Below are positions 53,601 through 64,000 of a DNA stretch of 64,000 nucleotides, piece by piece (position 1 is the first letter of the stretch; every line of letters begins with the position of its first letter). A program made the position numbers and the translations under genes. Origin of the DNA: Ancylostoma caninum (Eukaryota; Nematoda; Chromadorea; Rhabditida; Ancylostomatidae); the NCBI GenBank assembly GCA_037903475.1, contig JBAJFG010000409.1:496001-560000 (forward strand), given 5' to 3'. The notes beneath the pieces were generated by a model that made no database searches, was not told the origin of the DNA, and saw nothing but the letters and a program-made list of their open reading frames with translations.

Positions 53601-55028
53601 AATTCCTGCAACAAACCGATGGGGGACGAATTTACCATTCAACTGGTGTACTAAAGTTATTTTTCTAGTGTAAAAAGCGCAACAAATTAATGTTTGAGCG
53701 ACGATTTCGATTCTTGCATAGATTATATTCATTCTACCAACTTCCTCCATTAGTGGACTATGATATGAAGACGTCGAACGAACTCTTTGTCACGGTGGCT
53801 AGGAATATTAAGTCGTTCGACCGTTAAGTTTAATCATATTATATATTTTTGGTGAAACCTTACCTTCAAAAAAAAAAGATGGAAAGGAGTTGGTTGAATT
53901 GCCATCGGCTGGCATTTTTCTCAAAAGCATTCTCTCCAGCTCCAGGGCTTTCTGGTTCAAAACATGCCTAGGACAAATCCACCTGTCACGCCAACACACT
54001 GATCTTTCAGGTTCACTTCTGAACATCTTGTTGGGAAGTAAAACAGGCCAAGCGTCTTTCACATTGAAATCTCGCCACACAATGAGCTTTTGAAACTCAA
54101 ATTTCCCATTGCCATGATTCTGCCTTTAGTAGCCGCTTATTACATACGGTCCAATTGACACTTCCAAAATTAATACTTAAATGCTAACCATCGCGGTGCT
54201 ACTAGGAACCATATTCCGTTTTGAATTTATTTGCGCGTTTTCACTGCATTAAGAATTGATCTCATTCGTGTCGCGCCTTCCTGTTGCGACAAAGGCGCGG
54301 TTAAGCCGGCCTACAGCTCGTGACGAAATCTTGGTTACATGCTCATTTGTACAAATTGGAGACTGTTCTCACGTCGTCAAGTTATTGGGGATAGAACGTG
54401 GCGGTATTTTCAGTGTTTACCTGGACGATTTGAGCATAAGCTCTAACGGCTTCTGGAGCCGCTTTAGCCAGAATTCCATCACGTGGACCATCTTGGATGT
54501 TTATATTCTGAAAGATGTTTGCGTCTTTCACTTGTAATACAGCTATCCTTCAGATTTCCTAGATATATACAGCAACGGAAATGCATAAGCTGAACTTCTG
54601 GACCGTTCTCTCGGGTTATTGCTTTGATTAATTCCAAATTGTATTTCTGGAACCTTAATAGCCACTTCCTGAAAATTAGAAATATAATCTTTTTCTAAGG
54701 ATTATGAGTGGTGTATTTAAGCGAAAATTAACATCATAAAATCATGTAAAAACTGAACAAACTCGAACCTTTAGCTCACCTATCAAAACAAATTGAAAAC
54801 TCGATAAAAATGTCAGTGTGTGGTCAACAAATGCAGCGGGAAATGAATATATGCACTGCAGCTCTCTATCCAGCTTTCTAACTATATTCGTCAACAGTGT
54901 CGCGTTTAAAACACATGCAAGTGGAAGAATATTGAAAAAGTTGAAAGAAATCCGACCTGGTTGTAAGGATCATATTGTGGAAAGCAAGCAGCATTTCCTA
55001 TCGACAGTAATACCAATGCGATTTTCAT
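50623..55028 (-). CDS. SXP/RAL-2 family secreted protein with Gly/Asn-rich tail (6 exons)
   Basis: Exons 55028-54957, 54507-54421, 51913-51845, 51788-51663, 51302-51167 and 51107-50623 join in phase to 324 residues ending TAG. Residues 1-15 are a signal peptide (MKIALVLLSIGNAAC). Residues about 35-155 form the SXP/RAL-2 (ANIS5 cation-binding, former DUF148) fold: GILAKAAPEAVRAYAQIV, TALEAWAKKYGLE, FKRFVADSEKEAADFKK, ELIPKLTQFF, LDDKQKAVVEFIM. Residues 164-308 are about 18 variants of GGFPGNN. The family is nematode-specific and secreted, often antigenic, and binds divalent cations in some members. TTTTAG one base before the ATG suggests leader trans-splicing. The donor of exon 1 (GTCGGA) is weak. 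Intron 2 (2.5 kb) holds a mariner. Confidence 0.9.
50697..51106 (-). repeat. coding GGFPGNN repeat array
   Basis: Roughly 21-bp units (on the plus strand, TCCTCCATTATTTCCGGGGAA-like) encode the low-complexity tail of the SXP/RAL-2 protein. Two neighbouring units near 50990-51030 are identical at DNA level, suggesting recent unit gain. Because the period is a multiple of three, the opposite strand and other frames are also open. Confidence 0.9.
52462..53599 (+). pseudogene. decayed mariner transposon in SXP/RAL-2 intron 2
   Basis: 1138 bp, TA-flanked, with inverted termini TTAGGTTGGTGCAAAAATAA, similar to the ends of Hsmar1/MADE1-type mariners. Transposase pieces in shifting frames include FGEGSVSE, CRAGLPGVCDPQLMTIIKQ, MKKLDELM, WTAAEIAHCS, HTARQILHKFEQL and LTDYRFPENLDDYLW. 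Several stops and frameshifts make it non-functional. It lies antisense to the host gene. Confidence 0.88.
53864..54119 (-). CDS. unassigned exon inside SXP/RAL-2 intron 2
   Basis: Acceptor AAAGGCAG and donor GTAAGG bound 85 codons plus one base, with strong coding character and many Trp/Arg (WRDFNVKDAWPVLLP, VCWRDRWICPRHV). The phase (0 in, 1 out) does not fit between SXP exons 2 and 3 (both phase 0), so it is not a normal exon of that gene. It could be a nested gene, a pseudo-exon or an old transposon ORF. Not recognised. Confidence 0.45.
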
Positions 55029-55578
55029 TCTAAAATGTAAAACTTATGCAGAGAAGTTTCAAGAATCTTTTGAAGCTTTGTTTTAACCAGTGGGCAGCTG
55101 CGCCTTGAAATCAAACTGAAACAAAACGATCATGGCAGCAAAAAAAACAACAGAATGTAGGGATGTCTCTGTGCATTGTATTGGCATTCCTAAATCCTTT
55201 TATCAGGCGCCATCATATTTATTCAGGTGGCGCCAACAAAGCGCGTACATCCACAGGCTCGCTGCGAGCTGTGGAATTTTCGACCAAATACGAAATGACG
55301 TGAAATCACCATAGGTGATCTGTGAGCGGATTAGCCAGACCCCCATCTCTCAAAGGGAGCGCTTTGCCTGCGCCCATGTTCTGAAATGATGCTGTTACTG
55401 TGTCAGATCGTCAGTGGAAGTCTTTCGCCTCTTTAGCGCAGGCTAAGGAGGTTACCATACAAGAATGTTGTTCATAACTAGATTACGAGTGCTCAGAAGT
55501 TTAGACAGTTAGTTCGAGAGTTTCGAGCTCCTTGAGAATACTGGAACTTCATGAATCATGTGCACATGTATACAGTCC
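55029..55578. other. no gene recognised (upstream of SXP/RAL-2)
   Basis: Promoter-side sequence of the SXP/RAL-2 gene. No clear TATA box or other motif could be assigned. Confidence 0.3.
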
Positions 55579-55581
55579 TTA

Positions 55582-56741
55582 GGCTGCGTCCAGAGTGCGC
55601 AGGCGAGGCCCAGAGTAGGCCACGGCAGGCACACATTGCGTGCGTATTGATTGTAGCCAGCGGCATGCCGGTAGCTACATCAGCGGCCGCTGGAATCCGG
55701 GGTCGCGCCAGAGCGCGTCCATAGTAATTGCGCTTGCCCAGAGTACGCCAGGTCATGCCGGAAGCTACATCGGCGCGCGCCGCCAACGCCGCTCATGCCG
55801 CTATGACCCCAGCCGCTCATGTAGTCTTCATCAGCGGCACACGCCAGCGTCTTGAGCCTCAGATTGGAAGATTTACTCCATATCGAGAAGTATATTGCAT
55901 CTGTCAAAGTACTTGCACATTAGCTTGTGTACAGCAATAACTAATTTGCAATTTTTTGGTGATTTAAATACTCAATGAATTCAGAATTGAAAGTGATCGA
56001 AAGCATTCGAAGGGCCGCTATTTGATGTTATCAAACGTACTATCATTTTTTAATGTATTATAGAACACATACATGCATGTATCCCTGATTTATTCACTCA
56101 TGTTTGTGGATGTTGTCAGAGGCAACGAGGCATAGCAGAAACTTGAAAGTGGTCCCCGGGGAGATGGATGGGGAAGGGAGAGGGGATCAGGAGATATTTT
56201 TGAACAATTTCGAAGTATTTAGGTCTTGCTTCTTTCAGCCTTGAAAGTTGGGAAGCAAGTAGTCACTTGCAGTGCCAACAAATCGTTTGATGAAATGATA
56301 TAGCATTGATGGAAGAGCAGGCTGAGCCTTTGAAGTGGTAGTACCTTTAAAACTCATAAGGACCTTCTACCTGGAACATGGTCTCTCCTATACCAAGGTT
56401 GAAAAAATTGTGTTTGTGTGTGGCACCTCCCTTTCGGGCTGTTCCCAAGTTTCTTCACGGAAAATATAGTTATTCTTCACACAATTCACGTTCAAATAGC
56501 TTTGTAAAGTTACTGTACGTATTTGTATTTAAATGACACTTTTCCTCATAGCATTTACGAAAAATTTATTCCTTTTTGAGCAGCTCAAACTCTTATTCCA
56601 ACTTTTATTTTCGCGGCACAGTATTATCACAGCGATTAACCTGGCTGCATTAGGATGGCGCTGCCGTTGCCGCCGGTGTAGCCCGCAAAGCAGCGGCCGC
56701 TGGTTTTGTCCTCACTTCGCTGGCGTACTCTGGACGCAGCC
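55582..56741. mobile_element. Harbinger-like TIR element (TTA target)
   Basis: 1160 bp flanked by TTA on both sides, with termini GGCTGCGTCCAGAGT and the inverse. The first 270 bp are GC-rich with repeated GCCAGGTCATGCCGG/GCCAGCGGCATGCCGG-type units. The rest is AT-rich. No transposase or Myb ORF is recognised. The 3-bp TTA site suggests PIF/Harbinger. Confidence 0.7.
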
Positions 56742-57519
56742 TTAACGACAGACGGATTCTGTGATCGCGGAAACGCGGAGTTAGGGGGTCGAGTAGGTCC
56801 CGCCGTGACTCTATGGAACTCCACGCCTAGTCCGTACAACAACATCTATTAAACAAAGCACCGTAAGGGGGCTAGAGCGGCTAGAGTTACGCGGCGGCAC
56901 TCATATACACCGCAATCTTGAGGCGCAGACTAAGGGGCGAAATGACCTATTTTTAGGGACTGAGACACGTTCGCTTCGGGACTCGCTAATTACGTCAATG
57001 CTGGCTCTTCCGCATGCACAGGGTGGTGATCTCATCAATTTTGCTGGCGGTCTCGCAGCATAAGGGTGAGAGAGTGTTTATAAGCTTTCAGGCTGAACGA
57101 TGTACGCAGCAGGAAAACTACCCTTCCACTGTTGCGACCATGTAGGCACTTCCACTCCGTGTAGCACTTTGACATCTGGGTAGTGGCTGGACCTACACGG
57201 GCGCCTCATTTCGGTGGACGCTTCAGCAGCGTTCGATGGTGAGGATGTCGATGCACTTGTGCAGTCAAGACATCCATTCATTTCTAGAAAGCTTGAGTAC
57301 TGACATACAGAGAGTAAACGCTTCAATTTAGTAAGGCGTGACGCTATGTAAATAATCAACCAATAATCAACCAGAATGTGGGCCCCCACCTGGAAGAACA
57401 CAGAATGGCACCCGCAACATAACACAGCATGGTATTGCGCCGCAACAACGTCATGGTGCGGCACCACGACACAACAATGTCATTGTATTGCGCCGCAATA
57501 ATGCCGTGGTGCGGGACCG

Positions 57520-58090
57520 CGACATAACACAGCATGCCTCCGTGGCCAAATGGTGTGGAAATACGGGTCCACCAATGGAGGAGGGGCCCGCCGTGACCCT
57601 GTGGTGGGGAGAACGCCAGGATACGGGTCCTCCATGATCCTGCCGTGGCCCAGTAACGTGGAGAACGCGAGGATAAGAGTCCACTGATGGAGAAAGTGTC
57701 CGCCGTGGCAAACAGTGAGAAAGACGCCAGAATGCGGGCTCCCAGATGGAAGAAGGGCCCGCCGTAGCCCAATGATATGACGAGTGCCAGGATAGGGGTC
57801 TGCCAATATAGGATGTAACCGCTGTGACTCAACAATGAGGAGAATACCAGGATACGGTCCGGCCGACTGTGAAGGGTTCGCTGTGGCCCAACAGTGAAAA
57901 TAACGCCAAAATACATGTCCACCGATTGAAGACAGGCCCACCGTGCCCGAATAGTGTGGATGACACCAGATTACGAGTTTGCTTTAGACCAATAGTGTGG
58001 AGCACGGGAGGATACAGGTCCGCCGATGGGAAATGTGTCTGCGTTAGCCCAGTAGTGAGAAAAAAGCACGAATACGCCCACGAATACGAT
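57520..58090. repeat. degenerate ~60-bp minisatellite
   Basis: About nine units of roughly 60 bp with the consensus order CCGCCGTGGCCCA, GTGGAGAACGCCAGGATACG, GGTCCGCCGATGGA. The preceding 57410-57530 segment holds two copies of a different unit (TATTGCGCCGCAA). All minus frames are open because 60 is a multiple of three. 56742-57400 contains no supported gene. Confidence 0.8.
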
Positions 58091-58529
58091 GGGGAAGGGA
58101 CTTGTCATGATCATACTCAACTAATAAGAAAGATTTGATATTTGAGCCCATTTAATGATTAGTTCCTCTTCATTGTCAATTTTCCAATTTTCCAGGGATT
58201 CGGCAAGTGCGTAGCTTTTGCACATGCCCCAAGTGGTCCCCACCCCGCTTTCTAGCGTCCCGAAGGGGCGCTAGTCATGAACATATTAGGACTTGGGTCT
58301 ACGTCAGCTACAACAACAAGAGCAGTGCCCAGGCCTGTGGCTTCATCAAGTGCTTCACTGCTGCACTGTCTAAGTAACATTTCGATTGAAGACGCGCATG
58401 AGTGATGTGGTATAAAAGTAGGCATAATTTGTGCCAAATTTCCAGAGAGATCGCAACAATTCCCGGACTTGGCAATTTGATGGTGCCTGATCGGCGAAAT
58501 CAGCGTGTTCCCTCTCGACGCTTATTTCC

Positions 58530-58871
<342 letters not shown>

Positions 58872-58899
58872 ATACCTTCTCGCCCATATCATATAGGGT

Positions 58900-59121
58900 T
58901 TGTTAGAAGGATTCAGTTCAGGTACAGTGCAGGATCTTTTCTCAAGGAATACACAATCACTACAGGGCTTAAAACCTCAGTTGGATAGTACTTGTCCGTG
59001 TCTTCGGTGCAGTCTGAGTGTAATGGGAAGTCTTGATAGTCAGACCTCCTCCTCTCTGATGCAGCCATTCAGGAACTGTTCTTTTGTGAGGGTATCATTT
59101 ATGGCGCTTTTTCAAGTATAA
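58900..59121 (+). CDS. possible exon, unknown
   Basis: Seventy-three open codons with coding-like composition (Ser/Leu/Cys-rich) after acceptor-like GGATTCAG. No clear donor and no family. 59122-60427 otherwise shows no supported gene. Confidence 0.2.
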   Translation: MLEGFSSGTVQDLFSRNTQSLQGLKPQLDSTCPCLRCSLSVMGSLDSQTSSSLMQPFRNCSFVRVSFMALFQV

Positions 59122-60427
59122 AACAACTAAAGGGAGGACGTAGGCTGCTGACTCCGAGTTCAAAGAAGTAGGTGTACTGCTGAGTCCGAGCACAAGCAAT
59201 TAAGTGTAGTCTCTCACTGGTAGATTTCTGGGCTGCCCATCAAATCATTGCAAAAACGTCGTGAGGGACAGACATACCTGCTCAGGTGGCCATCTGCAAA
59301 TCTGCACAAAATGATACCGCAATATGTGCACTGTGAGAGCAGGCACGTTCAATGGTTGCTACTCGTGCTACAATGCAACTGCAGACATTTCCTGCGCTTC
59401 ATCTCTTGCGGAAAACACCAGAAAGCACATGCTGCAATGATACCTAATTAGAAAATTTGCAAGCCAGAAGGGTATGTGACGATATCAATATTCTATTTCT
59501 AGAAAGCGGCCTCGATAAGAAGCAACAAGTGTATGGCGTGAGGATCGCCGTTTTCCCTACCCGGCGAACTGAGCTTCGTCATCGAACCACATCTCCACAA
59601 CGAAATTTCAAAAACCAGTCAAAAGGTCCTGGATTTGTTTTATTATTCCATGAATTCCGGCACTGAATCTCCATCAAGTTCTCATACATTTGGACGACAA
59701 CAACAAATGGTTAACCATTGCACTCGTATATCTCTTTGTTCCTGTTGTAAGGCAAATGATATGCAACGTTTGCGATAGAAAAGATAAGTCTTTTTTTTAT
59801 CAAGAAAACATGGTAATTCTTCTCTCAGATTTAAGACGATCGAAGATACACATCAAATGCAGCGCACACGAGAAATTCCGTTTCCGAGATTGCAGCGAAA
59901 TATTAGATTTTTGACCGTCCATTTTCGTCAAAACACATGAAAAAAAAACGCTTTTCGGATACTTCCGTCTTGGCATGTTAGAGCAGATCGGTCGAGTTAC
60001 ACGTATGGGGTGGAACAGAAAAGTCAATAACGCTGTCATCATTGCCAACTATTTTCTTTGCACCATTGGATATTTGGTTTGTAAAGCACGATTATTGATA
60101 CAGAATAAGAACAGAGAGAAAGAAAAAAGGATATTTATTATAAAGCCATAACTTGGGAAAAGAACAAAATCATATGGTAATTTTAAAAACTGAACAACTC
60201 AGATACACGCAATATTTGAAAAATTGGATGTTTTGAATGAGAAAAAGATTTTGTGGAGATTAATAACAAGTGAAAAAGAAGTAATTGCAAGAAATTTGAA
60301 GACAAAAATGAAATTCTGATTGAAATGTGCTATGAAAACGCAAATTTGAAGGACCACCACTCGCAATCATTGCCCAATCAGCTGATAGTTGCTATTTCTC
60401 GAGGATGATTTTGTTGTTCTGGGTAGC

Positions 60428-60565
60428 ATGAAAACTTGTCAAACTTACTATCTAGTGATCCTGCTGGTCCTGATGTCATCTGTTATTACTTTTGATGGAG
60501 AAAATTCTAGCCAGTACTCTTATAACAAAATTGACCCTACAATAGATTGGATCACGATTGGATAA
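60428..60565 (+). CDS. small secreted peptide (45 codons)
   Basis: ATG to TAA, 45 codons. Residues 1-21 are an excellent signal peptide (MKTCQTYYLVILLVLMSSVI). The predicted mature part of about 23 residues is polar (FDGENSSQYSYNKIDP) and ends in WITIG, where the final Gly could support C-terminal amidation as in neuropeptides. No family is recognised and no dibasic site is present. It lies 36 bp inside the right end of a TTAA-type terminal repeat, so it could be part of that element. A single-exon gene or a signal exon are both possible. Confidence 0.4.
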   Translation: MKTCQTYYLVILLVLMSSVITFDGENSSQYSYNKIDPTIDWITIG

Positions 60566-60579
60566 AAAACTAAGAAGCG

Positions 60580-60605
60580 ATAATTTCCGTGGGTGCTGCC
60601 TTTAA
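60580..60605. mobile_element. right terminal repeat of a TTAA-type element
   Basis: TTTCCGTGGGTGCTGCCT followed by TTAA matches the right ends at 38334 and 45762. No matching left end is visible within the preceding kilobases, so the element is truncated or its left end has diverged. Confidence 0.6.
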
Positions 60606-61235
60606 GCCGAATCAATGCCCAAAGTGGTGAACATTTTAGAATAACATTCAAGCGTAATACATTCTTCAGAATATCTTCATCTTTTATTTTGTTCGTGTTA
60701 CTGGAAAATTCTTGACATTTTCATCTGAAACTTCTCCATAGGGTTCATCGTAATGAAAGGGTTTGGAAGCGATGCTTCTCGACACGTGAAAGCCATCCAA
60801 CACAGGAAATTGATTTTATTAGCATGAAAGAAACACGGGACTCCTCTACAGAAAAAAAACTTGCAACTTGCGCATATTATTGAATGATGCTAGTTTTCAA
60901 ACGCTTATTCCAAATACTGTAACTCGCTTCGGAATCAACTATTTCAAGGAAACTTGAGAACCATTGTAATCCAGAAATCGCAGCAATAAGATGTACGTGT
61001 TCAGACGATTGCATATTTCGAATGGAGCCTTCTAGGACCGACGAACGCCCGGAAGGCAATTTTGTACCATTTTAGTAGTCGAGTAAATTCTTTCGGATAA
61101 AACCGTCTAGAAGCTCGATTAAGTGGTAGTCGACAGGCAAGATTATGATTGCTGATTATGATCTATGTGGCAGAGCCTGTTAGCCAGGCTGGTGCAACCT
61201 GTTGAGTGTTTAGAGTGTGGCATGTGGCTAGACGC
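60606..61235. other. no gene recognised
   Basis: AT-rich sequence without supported coding segments. Confidence 0.3.
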
Positions 61236-61637
61236 TACTATGTATGTAGGAGAATTGAACTCATTTTATTGAGCAATATCTGGCTCACGCAGTAAAGTTT
61301 CGCGTTCTTAGCAGCGTTCCGGTGCTTGTTCCTCGTCCAGCCAAGCACCTTTAAGAGTTGTGCCTCGCCGCGCTGTGTGATGAAGGATAGAGAGCGGCAA
61401 CGGTGAGCGAGTTCGTGCGGCAAGTGCCGCGAGTAGGGGAGGGGGACTTTCGGAGATCTTGCCTCGCGCGAGCCCTCCGTATTTATATTATTATTATATT
61501 TTGAGAGCTCGCTGTGCGACTCACTAAGTAGAATGGTCTGGGGTATTCGTTGCCGTAAGGCAAATCCAATGCGTCTTCCAGAGCGAGAAGTTTCCCGCAG
61601 GCGAGTCACTTCTCCCGCCACTCGCGCCGCTGATCGA
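61236..61637 (-). mobile_element. candidate solo LTR
   Basis: On the minus strand a GC-rich region contains TATAAATA (near 61485) and, about 215 bp further, AATAAAATGAG (near 61270), the spacing of a promoter-R-polyA unit. Boundaries TGGCGGGAG...TACATACA fit TG...CA. No target duplication or internal retroviral genes are visible. The continuous 127-codon frame across it is probably incidental. Confidence 0.3.
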
Positions 61638-61639
61638 AA

Positions 61640-62831
61640 AATCTATGGAAGCCGCTTTACTCAGCAAGGCACTTCATGCTGCCTTATGGGGTCTGTCCTC
61701 TAATGTAGGTCACGAAGCGATCGACTGTTATTCCTTCAATACAAAGGCGCGAAGCAGGCTTCTCAACAAAGATCCATCCCTTAGTTGGTCAGTTTGTGCG
61801 GCACATACTATTCAAGCTTTTTCATCATCCCATTCTTACCCAATGAGGAATAGTTAGCGGTTAGTTTCGCTAACCGCAGATGTTCTTTCAAATGGGTCCT
61901 ATTTGATCATCGCCGTCAGCTGATGGTTGCCGACTCCAGAAAAGCCTAGTCAACCTCCCTTAATTTCTGATCAAAATTCACCAGGTCGAAAAATTCGGGA
62001 GCAGCTTGGCAATGTGCATTGGCTCACTCTTATTTACCGAATCTATGTTGGTATTCCCAGCTGCACCTGCAAGAAAATAAAACGCGTTCTTTTTTTTTGC
62101 ACAAACCTAATGCTTATCTTACAGCATATTTTTCTTCCTACTATGCACGTACCCAACAGTTTTGGAAGATCTATGGGCGATCATGAACATTTCAGGTGAT
62201 AATCTTGGGAATTGCTCTCAACGTTGAAGAGTGCATCCCGTTCGAGGCACGTTAATCTACTCGTACCATGTCAGGAATTAGTGGCTGGATTCTCATCTTT
62301 GATGCGTAGCTATGGGTCAAAACAAGTGAGCAATGTATCTGCCCTTTCTGACTGCGCATTGGCCCAGCAACAGTGAAAAACTTCTTTGTTTTCAAGTTAA
62401 TATTTGGATCAAGCTTCTACTAAACTAAGCCAGTTTCCCACTGCTTTGATTGTACATAGTTAAACCTCCCCACCCAACTCGCGAAGTAGTACTTTTCATG
62501 TCATTCTTGCTACTACCACCGACAAGATAAAAAACCGTGATAATAATGTACATATTCATTTTTTTGTATCGGTTCTTACCGGGAGGGGAGAGGCAAAAGA
62601 TCTGTAAGTGGTCTAAGGCGCCGCTTCAGATCACCTTTTGAAAAAAAAATTGAAAAATGAAAAGGGGACTCGCGGCCTCTCCCATTTCTTTTAACGTACG
62701 AAACTGCTGCCTGAGATACATATTTGTCCATTTCGTTTGAGCCGTTCTCAGAATAATTTAGGATAACAAAAATAATGAGCTGAGAATAAGCTGATTCGAA
62801 ATTCTAAATTCGAAAAAAAATTTTAAGAGCT
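61640..62831. other. no gene; mariner terminal-repeat relic
   Basis: At 62083-62131, AAAACGCGTTC...TTGCACAAACCTAAT resembles the end of the mariner at 53599, but no other mariner sequence is clear beside it. A perfect 8-bp hairpin GCGGTTAG/CTAACCGC is at 61858-61878. No supported gene. Confidence 0.35.
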
Positions 62832-63732
62832 AACTAGACGGCATACCCTCCTTCGCTTGGGGGTTTTACTACCCCGGCTATTTCACATTGATGAGGGCAA
62901 TATTTTTGTAATCAGTGTGCGAACAAACCTAAGTAACAGATCCTTTTTCACCATACAATTCGCGAAAAGATATCAAAGTGTTCCTACTCGTCCTTGAGCT
63001 TGACCGAAAAAATCAATAAAGCGATATTCTCGTGCGGTATGATTCTGATATCCGTGCTGTACGTATTCGGAACCGCAGTAGGTACTTCTTCACCGACCCC
63101 TGGCCAGAAGGCGCGAAAAATCAATAGTATCGATAAATCAGTAAAGGGGAACGTGCGTGCGGAACGCTTGTCGTATTCGTGTTCAGAGTTTTGGAGAACC
63201 CCAATAGACATGCTCATATCGACCCCTGGACAAAAATTGTGAAAAAACAGTAAAATCAATAAGTCCATAATTTCGCTCAAATGGTTGCCATAATGTTGCT
63301 CAGCGTATTGCAAACCCCCAGCAGATATGCCCCACAGACCCTCGGGCAGAAATTATGAAAAATCAATAAATCAATAATTTCGCTGAAAATGGTCATCATA
63401 TTCATGTTCAGCATATTCGAGAACGCCAGTAGGCTTGTCCCACCGACCCTTAGACAGAAATACGGAAAGCCAATAAAATCGATGAATCAATATTTTTGCT
63501 CCAAATGGTAGTCATATTCGTGCATGTTGGACCATGTCACAACACCATGTTGGACCCAGTAGACATGTTCTCACTGACCTGTGGGCAAAATTTGTGAAAA
63601 ATCGATAAAATCTATACAATCAATTAGCTAACCGATAAAACCAGGTCATAAGTAGCCTACAACCTCCGCCGCTCCTTGAGGGCCCTCATGCAAAATTTTG
63701 TTCGGATCGGACAATCCTCCGCGATTTCTATC
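62832..63732. repeat. tandem-repeat element copy C
   Basis: Head AACTAGACGGCATACCCTCC then GGGGGTTTTACTACCCCGGC, about six degenerate 118-bp units (TATTCGTGTTCAG, CCCCAATAGACATG, AAATCAATA cores), and a tail (CCTACAACCTCCGCCGCTCC, GATCGGACAATCCTCCGCGA) like copy A. Not interrupted. Confidence 0.75.
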
Positions 63733-63956
63733 TCAGATAACTGGATAAGGCAAACGCAGCACAACCTGGCAAGCCACAACCCCAGAGATGGAAGGCAGAC
63801 ATTGCTGCAAGAGGAAGAACTGCTGCATTCCGACTGCTAAGAGCAGCAAACCCCGTGTTTCGGCTGCGTTTTTTGCCCTATGAACTGTGGTGCCATTCAA
63901 CCTGCGTTCGGCCTGCTCCCTGCCACATGGCGACACCCCCCCCCCCTTGGGAGGTG

Positions 63957-63963
63957 TATATAA
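63957..63963 (+). promoter_or_regulatory. TATA box near window end
   Basis: GTGTATATAAGCCGC follows a GC-rich 180-bp region with a C9 run. It fits a core promoter of a gene or of an LTR lying beyond the window. Confidence 0.35.
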
Positions 63964-64000
63964 GCCGCTGGTTAAGCATCAAAGTTTAGTCGTATCTCTG

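Noticed and set aside
57356..57941. Minus-strand readings up to 188 codons
   Set aside because: Explained by a 60-bp minisatellite with no stops per unit; three frames are open at once.
63733..63936. 67-codon minus-strand reading
   Set aside because: GC-rich promoter-like DNA upstream of a plus-strand TATA box; no coding support.

Overview
The window looks like nuclear DNA of a strongylid (clade V) nematode, most likely a hookworm-type parasite. The case rests on a spliced SXP/RAL-2 family secreted protein, a spliced secreted protein with three ShKT modules, introns as short as 56 bp with T-rich/AG acceptors, acceptor-like TTTTAG or TTCCAG motifs a few bases before start codons (spliced-leader style), and nematode-type RTE, CR1-like and mariner elements. 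Species is inference. No rRNA, CRISPR or convincing functional tRNA was found.

Layout. 0-14 kb: scattered exon-like segments with good splice sites but mostly unknown products (121-274, 825-1013, 6700-6793, 7856-7924, 9738-10094, 10427-10634, 12940-13093), the last two exons of a probable CPG4-type secreted protein (3230-3839), a Mutator-like MITE with 10-bp target duplications, and two fold-back elements. 14.7-24.8 kb: repeat-dominated. It has a compound inverted-repeat element with a near-perfect 58-bp palindrome, a mariner remnant, a fold-back element, a CR1-like non-LTR retrotransposon (both ORFs open) nested inside a 118-bp tandem-repeat element, and a GC-rich MITE. 27.4-30.8 kb: a complete RTE retrotransposon with an 11-bp target duplication. 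33.2-35.8 kb: a Tc1-like non-autonomous element, a second tandem-repeat element and a second mariner remnant.

36-55 kb is the main host-gene region. A multi-exon minus-strand gene (39584-43602) encodes a secreted triple-ShKT protein; an orphan duplicate of its second exon lies at 36886-37002. A minus-strand SXP/RAL-2 gene (50623-55028) carries a long Gly/Asn-rich tail and holds a decayed mariner in its second intron. Both genes encode predicted secreted proteins typical of parasitic nematode secretions. Further exon-like segments lie at 39208-39292, 47430-47556, 47748-47946 and 53864-54119. Several terminal-inverted-repeat elements (hAT-, Harbinger-, TTAA- and TA-type) sit between or inside the genes.

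55-64 kb: a Harbinger-like element, a 60-bp minisatellite, a 290-bp CA microsatellite followed by a TC tract, a 45-codon secreted-peptide ORF (60428-60565), a candidate solo LTR, and a third tandem-repeat element. Exon joins were made by eye from splice signals, reading phase and family resemblance; no alignment or transcript data were available.
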